Below, in pieces: positions 44,196 through 55,700 of a DNA stretch of 64,000 nucleotides. Numbering within the stretch: the stretch's first letter is position 1; every line of letters begins with the position of its first letter. The DNA lies in contig JAFGFT010000008.1 of assembly GCA_016930935.1 (NCBI GenBank), positions 39,460 to 103,459 on the forward strand, in the 5' to 3' direction. Source of the stretch: Dehalococcoidia bacterium. Its GTDB lineage: Bacteria; Chloroflexota; Dehalococcoidia; GIF9; AB-539-J10. Under the pieces are notes generated by a model. It had not been told where the DNA came from, searched no databases, and saw only the letters and a program-made list of their open reading frames with translations. A program made the translations under genes and the position numbers.

Positions 44196-44207
44196 TCGCA
44201 TACGACT
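44178..44207. promoter_or_regulatory. Imperfect dyad, possible operator over the HAD promoter
   Basis: AGTCGTA (44178-44184) and TACGACT (44201-44207) are inverted repeats, extended by GAT/ATCG. The centre lies on the TTGTCA -35 box, a classic place for a repressor to bind. The regulator is unknown. Confidence 0.45.
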
Positions 44208-44289
44208 ATGTTAGCTTCAGAACAGGCCCTGAGTAATCGAGCTGAGAGGGTGAAGTTGCCGGTGAGAGCCGGATAGGTGTGGTGTGAGG

Positions 44290-45051
44290 TTACTTGGGGT
44301 TCTCCTTTTGCCCTGCTCCGGGGCTACTGGGAACGGATGAGCGGGCGTTGGGTTTGGGGTTCCTGCCACGTCGGCGCTGACCTGGTGTAGTGAGGATGCC
44401 TTGCTGTTCACGCCACTTGCTCACAGTTTCAACCACATGGTCAACGTCGTTGCACATGACCAGCAACTTGAGGTCTTCGTCATCGACGTACCCAAGGGGC
44501 AGCGTACATTTCTTCATCCAGTCTACGAAGCCTGCCCAGTAACTGCTGTCAAAGAGTATTACAGGGAAGGGACGCATTTTATGGGTCTGAATGAGGCACA
44601 GTATCTCAGTAACCTCGTCCAGTGTCCCCAGGCCGCCCGGCATGATGATGAATGCGCTGGCGTACTTGGCCAGCATGACTTTGCGGGCAAAGAAGTGGTT
44701 GAACGTGATGGAGAGAGTGGTGTAGGGGTTCACACTTTGTTCTTCAGGCAACTCTATGTTAAGTCCAATCGATTGGACTCCGGCATCGAGGGCACCCTTG
44801 TTTGCCGCCTCCATCACACCTGGACCCCCACCTGTGATGATTGAGAACCCGAGCTTGCCCAGCCGGTTGGCAATCTCCTCAGTAGTAGCGTAGAGCGCGT
44901 CCTCCTGACTTACGCGTGCCGAGCCATAGATGGTAATGGCCGGCTCAACATCGGAGAGCTTGTCGAAGCCCCCGACCATCTCACCCATGATGCGGAACAT
45001 CCGCCAGGATTCTTCCTTGGCGAAATCATTAATCTCATATCCCTGTGGCAT
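44290..45051 (-). CDS. LOG-family (TIGR00730) Rossmann-fold protein
   Basis: The 253-residue protein has the family signatures ITGGGPGVMEAANKGA and PGGLGTLDEVTE. The LOG family releases cytokinin-type nucleoside monophosphate ribose and was long misnamed lysine decarboxylase. In bacteria the role is not settled and may be nucleotide ribose-phosphate hydrolysis. The C-terminal 40 residues are a basic, Pro-rich extension (GQRRRGRNPKPNARSS), atypical for the core fold. ATG 45051 lies about 12 bases after GGGGG. It follows the PH-domain gene by 27 bases on the same strand. Confidence 0.92.
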   Translation of the reverse strand: MPQGYEINDFAKEESWRMFRIMGEMVGGFDKLSDVEPAITIYGSARVSQEDALYATTEEIANRLGKLGFSIITGGGPGVMEAANKGALDAGVQSIGLNIELPEEQSVNPYTTLSITFNHFFARKVMLAKYASAFIIMPGGLGTLDEVTEILCLIQTHKMRPFPVILFDSSYWAGFVDWMKKCTLPLGYVDDEDLKLLVMCNDVDHVVETVSKWREQQGILTTPGQRRRGRNPKPNARSSVPSSPGAGQKENPK

Positions 45052-45078
45052 TGTCTTCTGTCTTCCCCCTGTGAAGTT

Positions 45079-45465
45079 CTAGGAGAGGATGTGTTCCATG
45101 ATTATCATGTGGGCAAGGTGGGCCTTGTCTCCACCTCTGAACTCGAACAGCTTGGTTCCCTGCCCCGATATGGTGATTGCAAGGGTGTCGCTGACGAAGA
45201 ACCCTTTCGTTATGAAGAAGCCCTTACTGTCTTCACTCGCGACTGAACTGATTCGGCTGAACGGAATACTGACCAGAGCTTTCTTGCTCTTGAGCCATTC
45301 CTTGTCATAATAGACTATACGCCTGTCGGTGATGCCGAGGAAACCGGTGCCTCGTCCCTTCAGGTCGAAGACTGCCCTTATTAGTTCGTCAGGAAGGCAC
45401 ACAGCCTCAATCTTCTCAAGCTGGTCCTTCTTGTCAACGTGCATGTCTCCTGCGTACTCAGGCAT
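45079..45465 (-). CDS. Bacterial PH-domain protein (YokE type)
   Basis: The 128-residue protein is a bacterial PH-like domain: KGRGTGFLGITDRRIVYYDKE, ISSVASEDSKGFF and VSDTLAITISGQGTKLFEF. This family (YokE-like) has a short N-terminal leader and one PH beta-barrel; function is unknown. ATG 45465 has GGAGG four bases upstream. It is between the LOG gene and the clusterless MutY-like gene, all on the minus strand. Confidence 0.88.
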   Translation of the reverse strand: MPEYAGDMHVDKKDQLEKIEAVCLPDELIRAVFDLKGRGTGFLGITDRRIVYYDKEWLKSKKALVSIPFSRISSVASEDSKGFFITKGFFVSDTLAITISGQGTKLFEFRGGDKAHLAHMIIMEHILS

Positions 45466-45518
45466 TGCCCCTCCTTACGAGCGAGTCTGAAGAATGGTAG
45501 CCGCCACTCTACGGGGTG

Positions 45519-46433
45519 TCAACCAGTTACGTGTGGTGGGAGTGACCGTGAACTGACGTCAGCAGGAGGGAAGAATCCTTCGGAGTCGCCGTTCAAGAGG
45601 TCGTCCTTCTGGAGCGTGCCGAGCGCTTCCTCAAAGCGGCCATCCCATTCTGTGATGTGCGTCTTCAGTTCCTGTAGTGATAGAGGGCCGTGTGTCAGCA
45701 GAAGCCGGAGTATGATTCCTCTCGCCTCCCTTCGTGACCCTGCGAAGCGGCTCTGTGGCCTGTGATGGGCGCTGCGGCGTGCTGCGTTGTCAGATTCTTT
45801 GAGAGCTGCCCCGTAGTCCATGAGTGCCTGGTACCAGCGACATGGGTTGTTCCCGTCCATGGCTGCCTCGACGAGTGGCATAAGCTCTCTATCAGTCACA
45901 TCATTTCTGTCCGGGAAGAAGTGGTGGATGAATGCCGCACGTATGTTCGTTTCAATGAATGGGTCCGGTAAGTTGAATGCGAAGGCCCGTATCGCTGAGG
46001 CTGAGTACGTGCCGATGCCGGGCAGCGCGAGCAGTTCGTTCCTGTTCTCAGGCACGCGACCGTCATGGAGTGCAACGATTTGCTGCGCTGCTCTTCTCAG
46101 CGCCAGCGCGCGCCTGTTGTAGCCGAGTCCCTGCCACACCCGAAGAACGTCGGCGACCGGTGCGTGTGCAAGCGTGGCAACGTCGGGAAACACGGTGATG
46201 AACTCCGTGTACTTGGGCGCGACTCTTGCCGTTTGCGTCTGCTGAAGCATCACTTCCGACACGAGGATGTGATACGGGTCGCTCGTGTGGCGCCACGGGA
46301 AGTCGCGTCCGTGCGCCTCGAAGTGGGCGTAGACGGCATCCTGGAGACTCTCGATGGCAGGCGTTTTTTTCGTGACGGGAATGGGTGTGATTGTATGCTT
46401 GCTGGCGGACACAGTCTGAGAGTGTACAGGCAC
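45519..46433 (-). CDS. MutY-like adenine glycosylase without Fe-S cluster
   Basis: The protein has an HhH-GPD fold. Catalytic Glu is kept in SEVMLQQTQTARV, and the helix-hairpin-helix is LPGIGTYSASAIRAFAF. Where MutY has an Asp, here the text reads FIETNIRAAF. The C-terminal four-Cys cluster motif of MutY/EndoIII is absent; in its place is LMDYGAALKESDN with RRSAHH following. Clusterless relatives are known in archaea and several bacterial lineages, so this is a recognised variant. It should remove adenine opposite damaged guanine, but that is not proven. Start uncertain (GTG 46433 or 46412). It follows the PH-domain gene. Confidence 0.82.
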   Translation of the reverse strand: MPVHSQTVSASKHTITPIPVTKKTPAIESLQDAVYAHFEAHGRDFPWRHTSDPYHILVSEVMLQQTQTARVAPKYTEFITVFPDVATLAHAPVADVLRVWQGLGYNRRALALRRAAQQIVALHDGRVPENRNELLALPGIGTYSASAIRAFAFNLPDPFIETNIRAAFIHHFFPDRNDVTDRELMPLVEAAMDGNNPCRWYQALMDYGAALKESDNAARRSAHHRPQSRFAGSRREARGIILRLLLTHGPLSLQELKTHITEWDGRFEEALGTLQKDDLLNGDSEGFFPPADVSSRSLPPHVTG

Positions 46434-46475
46434 AGTACGGTTTGGCCAAAAAGCGACAATGGCCGGGTGTTGTAC

Positions 46476-47387
46476 TCAGGTTGACTGGAGAAAGACGGCA
46501 ACGACGTACGCGAGTATGAGGGTGTTGAGGCTCACGAAAGAAGCGGCCTTGAGTCTGAATGCCCGGGTTCGGCTATGGTTTGCACGTACGTATCTACCGA
46601 TAGTCGCATGGGCGAGGGCCGCAGTGCCTGCGGTCAGGAGGAACAGCATGTTCCACTGAAAACGAGGGTCGATTGCCAGAAAGAAAGGAGCCACTGCCAT
46701 GATCGCGGCGAGCATGTAGATGGCTGCTGAAACCTTCGCAGCCGTGTCGCTACCGTAGCGGGTGGCAACAGTCGCTACTCCCTCCGCCGTGTCACCTGCC
46801 GCGTCCGGAATATCTATCATGACCTCGAATCCGAGACCGACAACGTAGGCGAGTCCGGCACAGTATAGAAGAATTGGCTCCGGCGACCCGACGGCAAGTG
46901 CTCCGATAATGAGTGGTGTGGGAAACGCACCAGCCAACAGGATGTTCTTAAGGGGAAAAACGTTCTGCAGCCAGCGGTTGTATACCATGGCCAACAGGGC
47001 GCCGAGAGCGATGGCAATAGTAGTAGACATGCCTGCCGCCACTGCAAGAATCACTGATAGCACGAATGCCCCTGTACCGATGCCTGCGGCGATATGGGGG
47101 GTAGGCGTGCCCATCACAAGAGGGCGGTCCTCTCGCTCGTTGGCGGTATCACAGGCGCGGTCGAAGTAGTCGTCGAAGGCATAGCAGCCTACCGCGACGA
47201 AGAAGACTGCCGATGCTGAGAGTAGTACCCTGGTGTTGGACAGTGTCCCTGAGATGACGAATGCGCCTGCGAGCACTGCTGCGGCGCCAAGCAGGCAGTA
47301 TTCGACGCGAATCAGCCTGAGGATGGCCCACATCGTGGATAGAAAGGTGCTGGCTCTTCCCGATTCCACTGTCTCATACGTTGCCAT
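46476..47387 (-). CDS. UbiA-family prenyltransferase
   Basis: The 303-residue protein has eight or nine membrane helices. The first Asp-rich motif is DDYFDRACDTANEREDRPL and the second DIPDAAGDTAEG, which bind the prenyl diphosphate through Mg. UbiA enzymes make ubiquinone, menaquinone, chlorophyll or tetraether-type lipid intermediates. Substrate cannot be told from these motifs. ATG 47387 lies after CAGG, in preference to in-frame codons up to 47435. No quinone-pathway genes adjoin it. The MutY-like gene is 42 bases downstream on the same strand. Confidence 0.9.
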   Translation of the reverse strand: MATYETVESGRASTFLSTMWAILRLIRVEYCLLGAAAVLAGAFVISGTLSNTRVLLSASAVFFVAVGCYAFDDYFDRACDTANEREDRPLVMGTPTPHIAAGIGTGAFVLSVILAVAAGMSTTIAIALGALLAMVYNRWLQNVFPLKNILLAGAFPTPLIIGALAVGSPEPILLYCAGLAYVVGLGFEVMIDIPDAAGDTAEGVATVATRYGSDTAAKVSAAIYMLAAIMAVAPFFLAIDPRFQWNMLFLLTAGTAALAHATIGRYVRANHSRTRAFRLKAASFVSLNTLILAYVVAVFLQST

Positions 47388-47580
47388 GTCTGTTGCCTGA
47401 TGGTAGCAGGTTCGAGTCAAGGATATCTGCTGCATCGGTTGAGGTAGTGTTCCTGTGGTCTGCGGTCAGGCGCAGCGATTTGAACAGCCCTTACCTCAAT
47501 CGTACTTTCTCATCACTTGGAAAGCTGGGTGTGTGTGGGAACCGCATTGGCGCGCATGGGTTCAGTACATGGCGGCAGTA

Positions 47581-49563
47581 TCAGACACTGAGTCCAGCCA
47601 GTTCACTTTCGAACTCCGCCTTCAGCCGTTCCAGTTCCGTGTACAGGCTTTCCCATTCCTGCGTGAGTGTGTTCACGCGCTCTTCCATTGCCTTTTTTCG
47701 CTCTACCGTCTCCATGACGAGGTTCGCATCTGTGTAGTGATTCGGGTCCGCAAGCAGGAGGTCGGCCTTGTATATCTCAATCTCGCACTGCGGCAGTTCG
47801 GTCTCCACTTCGTGGAGGCGTTTCTCAGCAGGCGCCCTCTTCCGATAGTAGCGGTTTCGGAGTTCTCCGTCACGGCGTTTCCTGGCTCTCTCCTGTTCAC
47901 GGGAGGTCTTGCCATCGATTCGTTCTACGGGGACTTCTCTGGATGGGAATGGCTGACCGTTCTCGTTCGATTCTTTCCATCGTAGAAAGCCATCGTAGTC
48001 GCCCTCATACACCGTCAGGTTCCCATCGTGAACCTCGATAATCTTGGTAGCTATCTCCCGTATCAGTGTTCTGTCGTGGGTGATGAAGCAGAGTGTCCCT
48101 GTGTACGCCTCAAGTGCGTCGGTCAACATCTCTCGTGAGGGAATGTCCAAATGGTTCGTGGGTTCATCCATCAGCAGCAGGTTCGAGCCTTGTGTCAGCA
48201 TCTTGGCAAGTGCCAGTCGGCTTTTCTCTCCCCCTGAGAGTACTGAAACCGGTTTTTCTACGGCGTCTCCGCTGAAGAGGAAGCCGCCAAGTATGGTTCT
48301 CAGTCCCGTATTGCTCTGGTCCCCTGCCACAGTCCTCAGTTCGTCGATGACCGAATTGGTGGGGTTGAGCAGTTCAAGCTGATACTGTGCGTAGTATGCC
48401 AGGTGGGTGTTCGTGCCCAGAATGCGTTCGCCGCCTTCGAACGGTAGTACGCCGGCGAGCATGCGCAGTAATGTGGTTTTGCCTGCCCCGTTGTGTCCCA
48501 CCAGGGCCACCTTGTCGCCTCTGTGGAGCACAAGGTTGAGGTCCTGGTAGACAACATTGTTGCCGTAGGCCTTGCTGATGTGCGAGAGCGTGATGACCTG
48601 ATGGCCTGACCTGGGTGGGTCAGGGAATGTGAAGTGTATCTTCTTGCTTGTACGCGGAACGGTGACCCGCTGCATCTTTTCTATCTTCTTGAGCCTGCTT
48701 TGTACCTGTGTTGCCTTGGTTGCCTTGCTGCGGAAGCGGTCCACGAAGCGCATCTCCTGGTCTATCCTGCGTCCCTGGCGTTCCGCCGTGGCTTCCAGTA
48801 TCTCCAGTTCCCGCTGTCTTGCCACGACATAACTGTCGTAGTCGCCCCTGTGCGCCAGCAGCTTCTGCTGTTCAAGAGCGAATACTTTCTGAACGACGCG
48901 GTTGAGGAAGGCCCGGTCATGCGATGTGACAAGCACCGCACCTTGATATCCCTTGAGATAGTCTTCGAACCACATGCATGATTCGAGGTCGAGGTGGTTG
49001 GTGGGCTCGTCGAGGAGTAGCATGTCGGGATTCAGAAGCAATAGCTTGGCCAGTTCTGCTCTCATCAACCAACCGCCGCTGAAGTCGGAGAGGGGACGGG
49101 TGAAATCAGTGTCGGAGAAGCCGAGCCCTCCGAGGACTTTCTTGGCCTCGTGTTCCAGGTCGTATCCGCCCATTGCCTCGAACTTGTGCTGTAGCTCACC
49201 CATCTCGGAGAGGAGTGCCTCAAGGTCTTCCTTCTCGGTATCGGCCATCTCTTCCTGGAGGACCTTCAGCCGATGTGCAAGACTGGTTGCCTTTGATGAA
49301 CCCGAAATGACGTTGTCCAGTAGCCGGACTCTGGATGCAGGGCTTATCTCTTGTTCCAGGAAGCCGACCGTGATGCCCTTACGTACGCTTAGACTGCCGG
49401 AATCCGGCTGGGTGCGGCGTGCGAGCAGGTTGAACAGGGTGGTCTTGCCCGCACCGTTGGGTCCCACCATCGCAATGCGGTCGCGGGGGCCTATGGTAAA
49501 GCTGACCTTCTCGAAGAGGACCTGATCGCCGAACGATTTGGATATGCCGTTTGCACTCAACAT
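47581..49563 (-). CDS. ABC-F ribosome-associated ATPase
   Basis: The 660-residue protein has two ATP-binding cassettes and no membrane domain. Walker A sites are GPNGAGKTT (about 34-42) and GHNGAGKTT in the second half; signature motifs are [15 protein letters not shown] and [15 protein letters not shown]. The C-terminal coiled coil ([19 protein letters not shown] and [20 protein letters not shown]) is typical of Uup-like ABC-F proteins. These act on the ribosome and do not transport. ATG 49563 opens the first ATPase domain; the in-frame extension to 49770 overlaps the start of the next gene. It is downstream of the giant surface-protein gene. Confidence 0.95.
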   Translation of the reverse strand: MLSANGISKSFGDQVLFEKVSFTIGPRDRIAMVGPNGAGKTTLFNLLARRTQPDSGSLSVRKGITVGFLEQEISPASRVRLLDNVISGSSKATSLAHRLKVLQEEMADTEKEDLEALLSEMGELQHKFEAMGGYDLEHEAKKVLGGLGFSDTDFTRPLSDFSGGWLMRAELAKLLLLNPDMLLLDEPTNHLDLESCMWFEDYLKGYQGAVLVTSHDRAFLNRVVQKVFALEQQKLLAHRGDYDSYVVARQRELEILEATAERQGRRIDQEMRFVDRFRSKATKATQVQSRLKKIEKMQRVTVPRTSKKIHFTFPDPPRSGHQVITLSHISKAYGNNVVYQDLNLVLHRGDKVALVGHNGAGKTTLLRMLAGVLPFEGGERILGTNTHLAYYAQYQLELLNPTNSVIDELRTVAGDQSNTGLRTILGGFLFSGDAVEKPVSVLSGGEKSRLALAKMLTQGSNLLLMDEPTNHLDIPSREMLTDALEAYTGTLCFITHDRTLIREIATKIIEVHDGNLTVYEGDYDGFLRWKESNENGQPFPSREVPVERIDGKTSREQERARKRRDGELRNRYYRKRAPAEKRLHEVETELPQCEIEIYKADLLLADPNHYTDANLVMETVERKKAMEERVNTLTQEWESLYTELERLKAEFESELAGLSV

Positions 49564-49706
49564 GAATTTTCTCTGGAAAGTGTAGCATACGTACGGTGCT
49601 GGTCTGAGGCGGCACGGCAGTGATAGTGCCGGCATAGTCATTGCTGCATGGAGAAAGGGCGCGGCATGTCTGACGCGCCCTCTCTGAACAAACGTGAGTG
49701 CGGAGT

Positions 49707-52700
49707 CTATCCGGTCATGCCTCGTCTCCATGCCACCAGCAAGAACGAGAGGCCCGCAAGGGCGAGCCATGGTGCCATGAGCGCGGCCTTGTTGGCAGTG
49801 AATGCCTCGCCACCGACCACGATGCCGGGACGAATCACTGTGGTGTCCGTTGGGTCGGCATCGCTCTCATCGTCGGTCGGGTCGTCGGTGGGAGACGGTG
49901 TTGTGTCGCTGCTGTCGACGATGCCGATATTCCGGATCACAGTGCCACTCCTGGCGGCTTCGAAGACCCTGACGCGGAACGTTATCGTGACCGCTTCGCC
50001 GATGGCCATGTCGCCGACGTAGACAATGAGAGGCGAACCGGAGTCGTCAATCGTTGCCCCGGCTTTGTCTGTCTGCAGGGAACCGGGAACATATGTGGTG
50101 TGCGCCGGAATCGGGTCCGTGAACTTCACATCTCGGACGATGCTGTCATCCTCGTTGGTGAGAATGATGGTGTAGGCGAGAATCTCTCCTCCAATCAGCT
50201 CTCCCCCGTTCTCATCCAGAACGGTCTTGTCGGCGGTAATGCTGGTCCAGATAATTGGCGTCACGTCTTCGGCAACTTCGTCGGTGTAGCTGCGGTCCTC
50301 ATCAGACTCGCCCTCGAGAGACGTGTACGTGAGCACGGCGACGTTGTGCTGGTTCACGGGTGTGGGTTCGGCAAGGGAGGGGTCGTCGTCAAGACGGCAT
50401 GTATATGAGATGGTGACCTGGTGTTCTGCGAGCGTCAGTGTCGGAATCGTGAAGGTCAGCGTCTCAGTGGGGTCGCTTGTGTAGTCGGAAGGTGCGAGGG
50501 TGGCCGAGCCATCCACGTAATCCATGTCAGAGGCCAGCGTATCCACAATCACCACGTCGTGTGCCGCCGCAGTGCTCTGTGGAGTGTGACGGACGGTCAG
50601 TGTGTAGACGACTTCGTCACCCACCGTTGTCTCGACTCTGTCGACGGTCTTGAGTATCTCCATGTCAGGTTCTACGATCTCATTCTCTGCGGAACTAGTG
50701 CCGGAGTGTGTGCCCGAGCCATCCGTCCATTCGACTTCGACGTTGTTGGTGAGGACTGTGGTGCTCGCATTTCCGGGGTCATCGACCACCATGGCGTGCA
50801 TGTCCATTACTATGTAATCGTCGCTATCGATACCATTGGCGGGATTGTCCACGTCGCCAAGTTCGAATACTACCTCCTGGCCGGTGCCGCCTGCCACGTC
50901 ATAGTCTGACTTGACAGTCGCCGTGCCGGGCTCGTAGTAGACGATGCCACCATTCCCCGAGATGACCTGGCAGTAGGTGCGCAAGGGGTCGAGACCTGCA
51001 GGGAGCGTATCGGTCACCGTCATGTCGAGAGTCTTGACCTCCAGGATGTCCACCTGTACGCGGTAGACCACATGCTCGCCGATAGAGAAGTCACTGTCCG
51101 GCATGCAGGAGCAGGGCTCTTTGGTGATGGTCACACCCGAGTCTATCGGGAATGACGCGTCGTCCTCGTCATTGTAGTCTCGTCCCTCCCCTCCACTGAG
51201 GCTCGAGTAGGTGACGGCGGCTGTGTTCTCCACGGTCTCTGCTGCAATCACTCCGGTGAGAGTCGCCGTCACGTAGACGGTGACGCTCTCCCCTGGCGGA
51301 AGGTCGAAGGTCGAAAGCGTCAGCGCGTCGTTGTCGAACACCGGCACTGGCGTGAAGCTCGCGATTACGAGCGAGTCAACCGGCCTGACGAACCGGTCGG
51401 GCGCTGGCGTGTCAACGAAGCCCACCACATAAGCGGTCATGGATCCGACGTTCTCCAGGTCTATCTGGAAGGTAACAGTGTCGCCATTCTGCAGGTCAGC
51501 CGTGTTGGAGATGATTGACTTGGTGACTTCCACGTTCGGCTCGCCGACAACTGCAGACGCACTGTCGGTCTCGAGCAGTATGCAATCGGCCTCGACGAGT
51601 TGATGCAACTGGGCCTCGTTGTCGAGGTTCGTGCCGTCCACGTTGCTTGGTTCGTCATCCACTACCACGGTGTATTCGAGCACAATATCGCTCGAATCTG
51701 ATGCCGTAGTCTCGCCGAACTTGAACCAGTAGATGTTGCTCGAAGGAGTCTCTTCGTAGAAGAACGTACTGTTCGATTCGTCTGTGGGTGTGTTCGCGAC
51801 GGTGACTGCACTTGGAACATCCACTGTCAGTGTGCCTGGCACAAAGGAAACTCCGTCAGGGAGCGAGTCTCGTATGCCAAGGCAGTCAGAGTAGCCCGCG
51901 GGCACGCCCATCACTACCCTGTAGGTGAATTCATCGCCGATAGCGTAGCGCGGCTGCGGGGCCACGATGCCTTTGTCGATGGTGGGCAGATAGACGGCGA
52001 CTTCGCCGTCGTCTGAGGCCCACAGGTTGTTGCTGCCTGAACCATCACCGATCCGCTCTCCTGTGGAGGAACCGGGGGTACCCGGAGTTGCATCGCCGGT
52101 ACCATGGTCGCCCGGAAGCGACGTTCCGACAACGTTCGAGATGTTGGGTATCAGCACTCCGTGCGGCACATGGTCGACTACGTCTGCTTCGAACTCAATC
52201 TCGAGCTTGTCGCCCGGGTCCAGCCGGTCGATTTCGATGTCGAGGGCGGTGGTTGAACTGTCCGTTACCACGATGGCAGGTCCCGTATTCTGAAGCACAG
52301 TCCAGCCCACATTTGCCAGATTCGTGTAGTAGGCGTTGAGGGCGTCCGTGACGGTAAGGTCAAATGCCGGTCCTCCGTACGATACGTTCTGGTTCTCGAC
52401 GATGAGAGTGAACGTAACCGTCTCACCGCCGATTACTGATAACGGAGCCACGCTCTTCGTGAGTGTGAGGTGGGGGCTACGCACGCGTGTCGCGACAATG
52501 TTGGAACGCAGCAGAATGTCCTGCCCCTGGTCGTTGGTGAACGTGATGGTGCCGCGATTGCTGATTGTGGTTCCTGAGACGTTTGAGGAGATGTTCTTCA
52601 CGACGACGTCGAAGCGAATCTTGATGGTCTGGCCAGCAGGGCTTGTATTGACCACGTTTCCCAGGGCGAACGTTATGGGGTCCGGCTCCGCGGTGGGCGT

Positions 52701-55700
52701 GACGCTGGTGAAGCTGCTGGCACCGACGGAAGGGAACCCTGTCGATGTGACATCGGTGCTGCTCATCTTCATTTCGGCGGTGCCGGAGACATAGGCCACA
52801 TTCGCCGGCAGGTTGTCAGCAACCCGCAGATTATCCGTCGTGCTGCTTGCGGGCACGTCTATCTGCAACTCGTAGGTCATGACCTCACCGACGAGTACGT
52901 TGGTTCCTGCCGAAACAGTGTCTGGCTCCGAGGTGGCAATGAGTGACTTGCCGATGCCTGCGCGCCTGATGGCGAGGTCGTCATCGCCGCTGTCCTCGTA
53001 GTCGCGATCGTCATCGCCTCCGTTGGGCAGCGATGAGTAGTCTGCAACTGCGGTGTTGGGGTAGGACGACCCTGCGATGGCCAGGTCGATTACGTCCACC
53101 GTGAACGTGAAGACCTTCGACGTGTTCTTCGGGATCGTCGCGCCGCTGTAGGTTACCGTCGGGCTGGAATAGTCGTAGGTGAATCCTGCTGGAGTCGTGA
53201 CCTCAGCTACGGACGTCAGGTCGAAGACGCCAGAGTTGAGTGTGTCACTCACGCTGACATCGAAAGCGTCTGATGTGCCGGTATTCTCGACGGTAAGCGT
53301 GACCGTGACTTCCTGCCCGCCGGTTGCGGGGTTCGGTGTCATGTCTTTCATGACGACAAGATTGGGCTCAACGATGTGAACTGTTTCGTTGTCAGTGACG
53401 CTGCCGACTTCGGTTCCGCCGACTCCATCTTTCCAGCTGAGGCTGGCCGTGTTGACCTTATTGGGGCTCAACCAGCTATTGGACACGTTGTCAAGTACCA
53501 GCAGGTCGATGGAGAAAGTGATGGTTCTCTCGGCCTCACTGAGTCCTGCGGTGAGGTAGGTTCCCGTGAAGGCAATACTCAGTGTGCCGTTGCTGCCAGG
53601 AGGCGCAGTCAGCATCGCTGCTGCCTCGAGGGTGGTGGAAAGCGTGTTGGCACTTGTGATGATGTCTGCAACGGGGGTGGATATGTACTGCAACTCTGCA
53701 GGTACGTCGTCCTCAAATACTGGGTCATACAGTGTGGCTTCCGGCAATACCACCGTTATAGAGAATGTTCCTGTCTCGCCTATCGTAAGCCCCGGGTTGT
53801 CGGTGCTTGATTCCGTGCTTGACGCAAGGGACTTGTCGATTGCCGGTTCGGCTATGGTGACTGTGGCATCGTCCTGGTAGAGCGACTCATCCTGTACGTA
53901 GTTCGGCCCTTCGTCGGTTGATGCATACCGCTCTATCTGCGCTGTGTTGACGAGGTCTTGTCCTGGATAGACGGTGTCCTCGATGGTGCAGGTGTAGGTG
54001 ATGGTCAGAGTCTCATCTGCTTCAAGGGGCTCGTCGAGGACGAGCGGAGTGCTGAACATGTCTCCCGTGTAGTCGTCAGGGGAGATGATAGGTGAGCCGT
54101 CTATGGCGACGCTGTCAATGGTGCAGCCGCTCAGTCCTGCGGGTGTGTCCTCCCTGACAGTCACGTTGTGTGCGTCCCAACTCCCATCGTTCTCAATCGT
54201 TATTACGTACGTGACGGTATCTCGTGCATCCGCGTCAAGCAGGTCGCTGTCTACGGGGTCGCCGGGTGCGGGTGTGACTGTGCCGTACCCATCGGTGGAG
54301 AAGACTCCCTTCGTGATGGTGAGATGAGGTTCTTCCGTGATGATGAAGTCGACTGCCGCCGGCGTATGCGCGTCTCCGAGGCTGTCAGTGCAGCTTGATA
54401 CGGCGAGATTTGCAAGGAACAGCTCATCGGCCATGGGTTCGTCGACGCCGGTGACCGTGAACAGGAGATGCGCAACACGGTCTGTCGCGTTTGTCTCTTC
54501 AAAGCTGCCCCAATCGAATGATACCGTGTTGTATGTCGGGTCTACAGTGAGTGTTGGAGGTCCCAGCAACGGTGTGGAGCCTCCGCTCAACGTATCATCC
54601 GAGGCGAGCGCCCAGTGGCCGGCCAAGGGAGGCGTATCGCTCGGAGTCGCATCGTATGTCGTGAGTTCGCTCGCCTCAAGGAACGGGATAGGCAGATAGT
54701 CTGTCAGTTGCAGGCTCTCTGTCTCTCCCGCGGGAACGCTTGTGCGCAGGGAATATGTGACAGTCTGGCCCGGGGCGACATGTATGTCGCTGGGTCCGGT
54801 GACGCCATCGATGGCGTAGACGGTCTTCGTGAGTGTTGGAACGTCGATAGTGACGCCCGCTGAACTGCCGTCGCTCACCGCGGTGGTGGTGTCGAGCAGG
54901 TTGGCGTCGATATCGACTACGTTGCCCGTGCTGTCGCCTGAACCAAGGTACTCATCCAGCAGCGGGTCGTAGTTGCCGGGGTCCTCATATGCCTCGTCTA
55001 TGGTCGTGAAGAACGTGATTGTGCCTGTCGCGGGCTCTTCATTCCACGAACCATTGTGGTAGATATCGCCTTCCATGGAGCCGTCCTTGTTGTACCCGAA
55101 GTCCTCGTCATTGAGGAGGTTCGAGACGTAGAAGGTGAGGCTTGTTTCACCCGTCGACCCATCGTGGCTCCATGTGTAGGTGTTGCCGTCCTCGAAGTCC
55201 CAGCCGTCACTTGTGCCGCCCTCGGTTACGTTCAGATGCGGAACAGGTGAGTCTTCGAAGCTCTGTCCGTCGCCGATTACATCAGTCAGAACGATATCCT
55301 GGAACGCAAAGTAGTCGGATATCTGGAAATCGATGGTGTACTCAAGCGTGTCGCCGGGGCTAATACCTGCGGCGTTGACATCATTAGACAGGTCTACTCC
55401 CTTCTGTGTTGCGATGGAGCGGAGCGTGATTACAACCGCATCATCGTCTTCTACATATACGCCGCCATTGTCATCATCATAGGTGCCGCTGGCCGAGGCA
55501 TCGTTCTCTGCGGCTGCGGGGGCCCCCGTGTCCGCATCAAGGACGTCATCGTCGCTGGCGTCCAGTTCCGGCGCGTATGCCCTGTACTTGATGACGACGT
55601 CGTCATCGGCACCTGTGCCGGTCACATCGCCGAGATGCACTTCCAGCGTCCCGCCCGGTGTGGTGGTGGATGGTTCGCTGACCGAACCGCCGGCGTCAGC

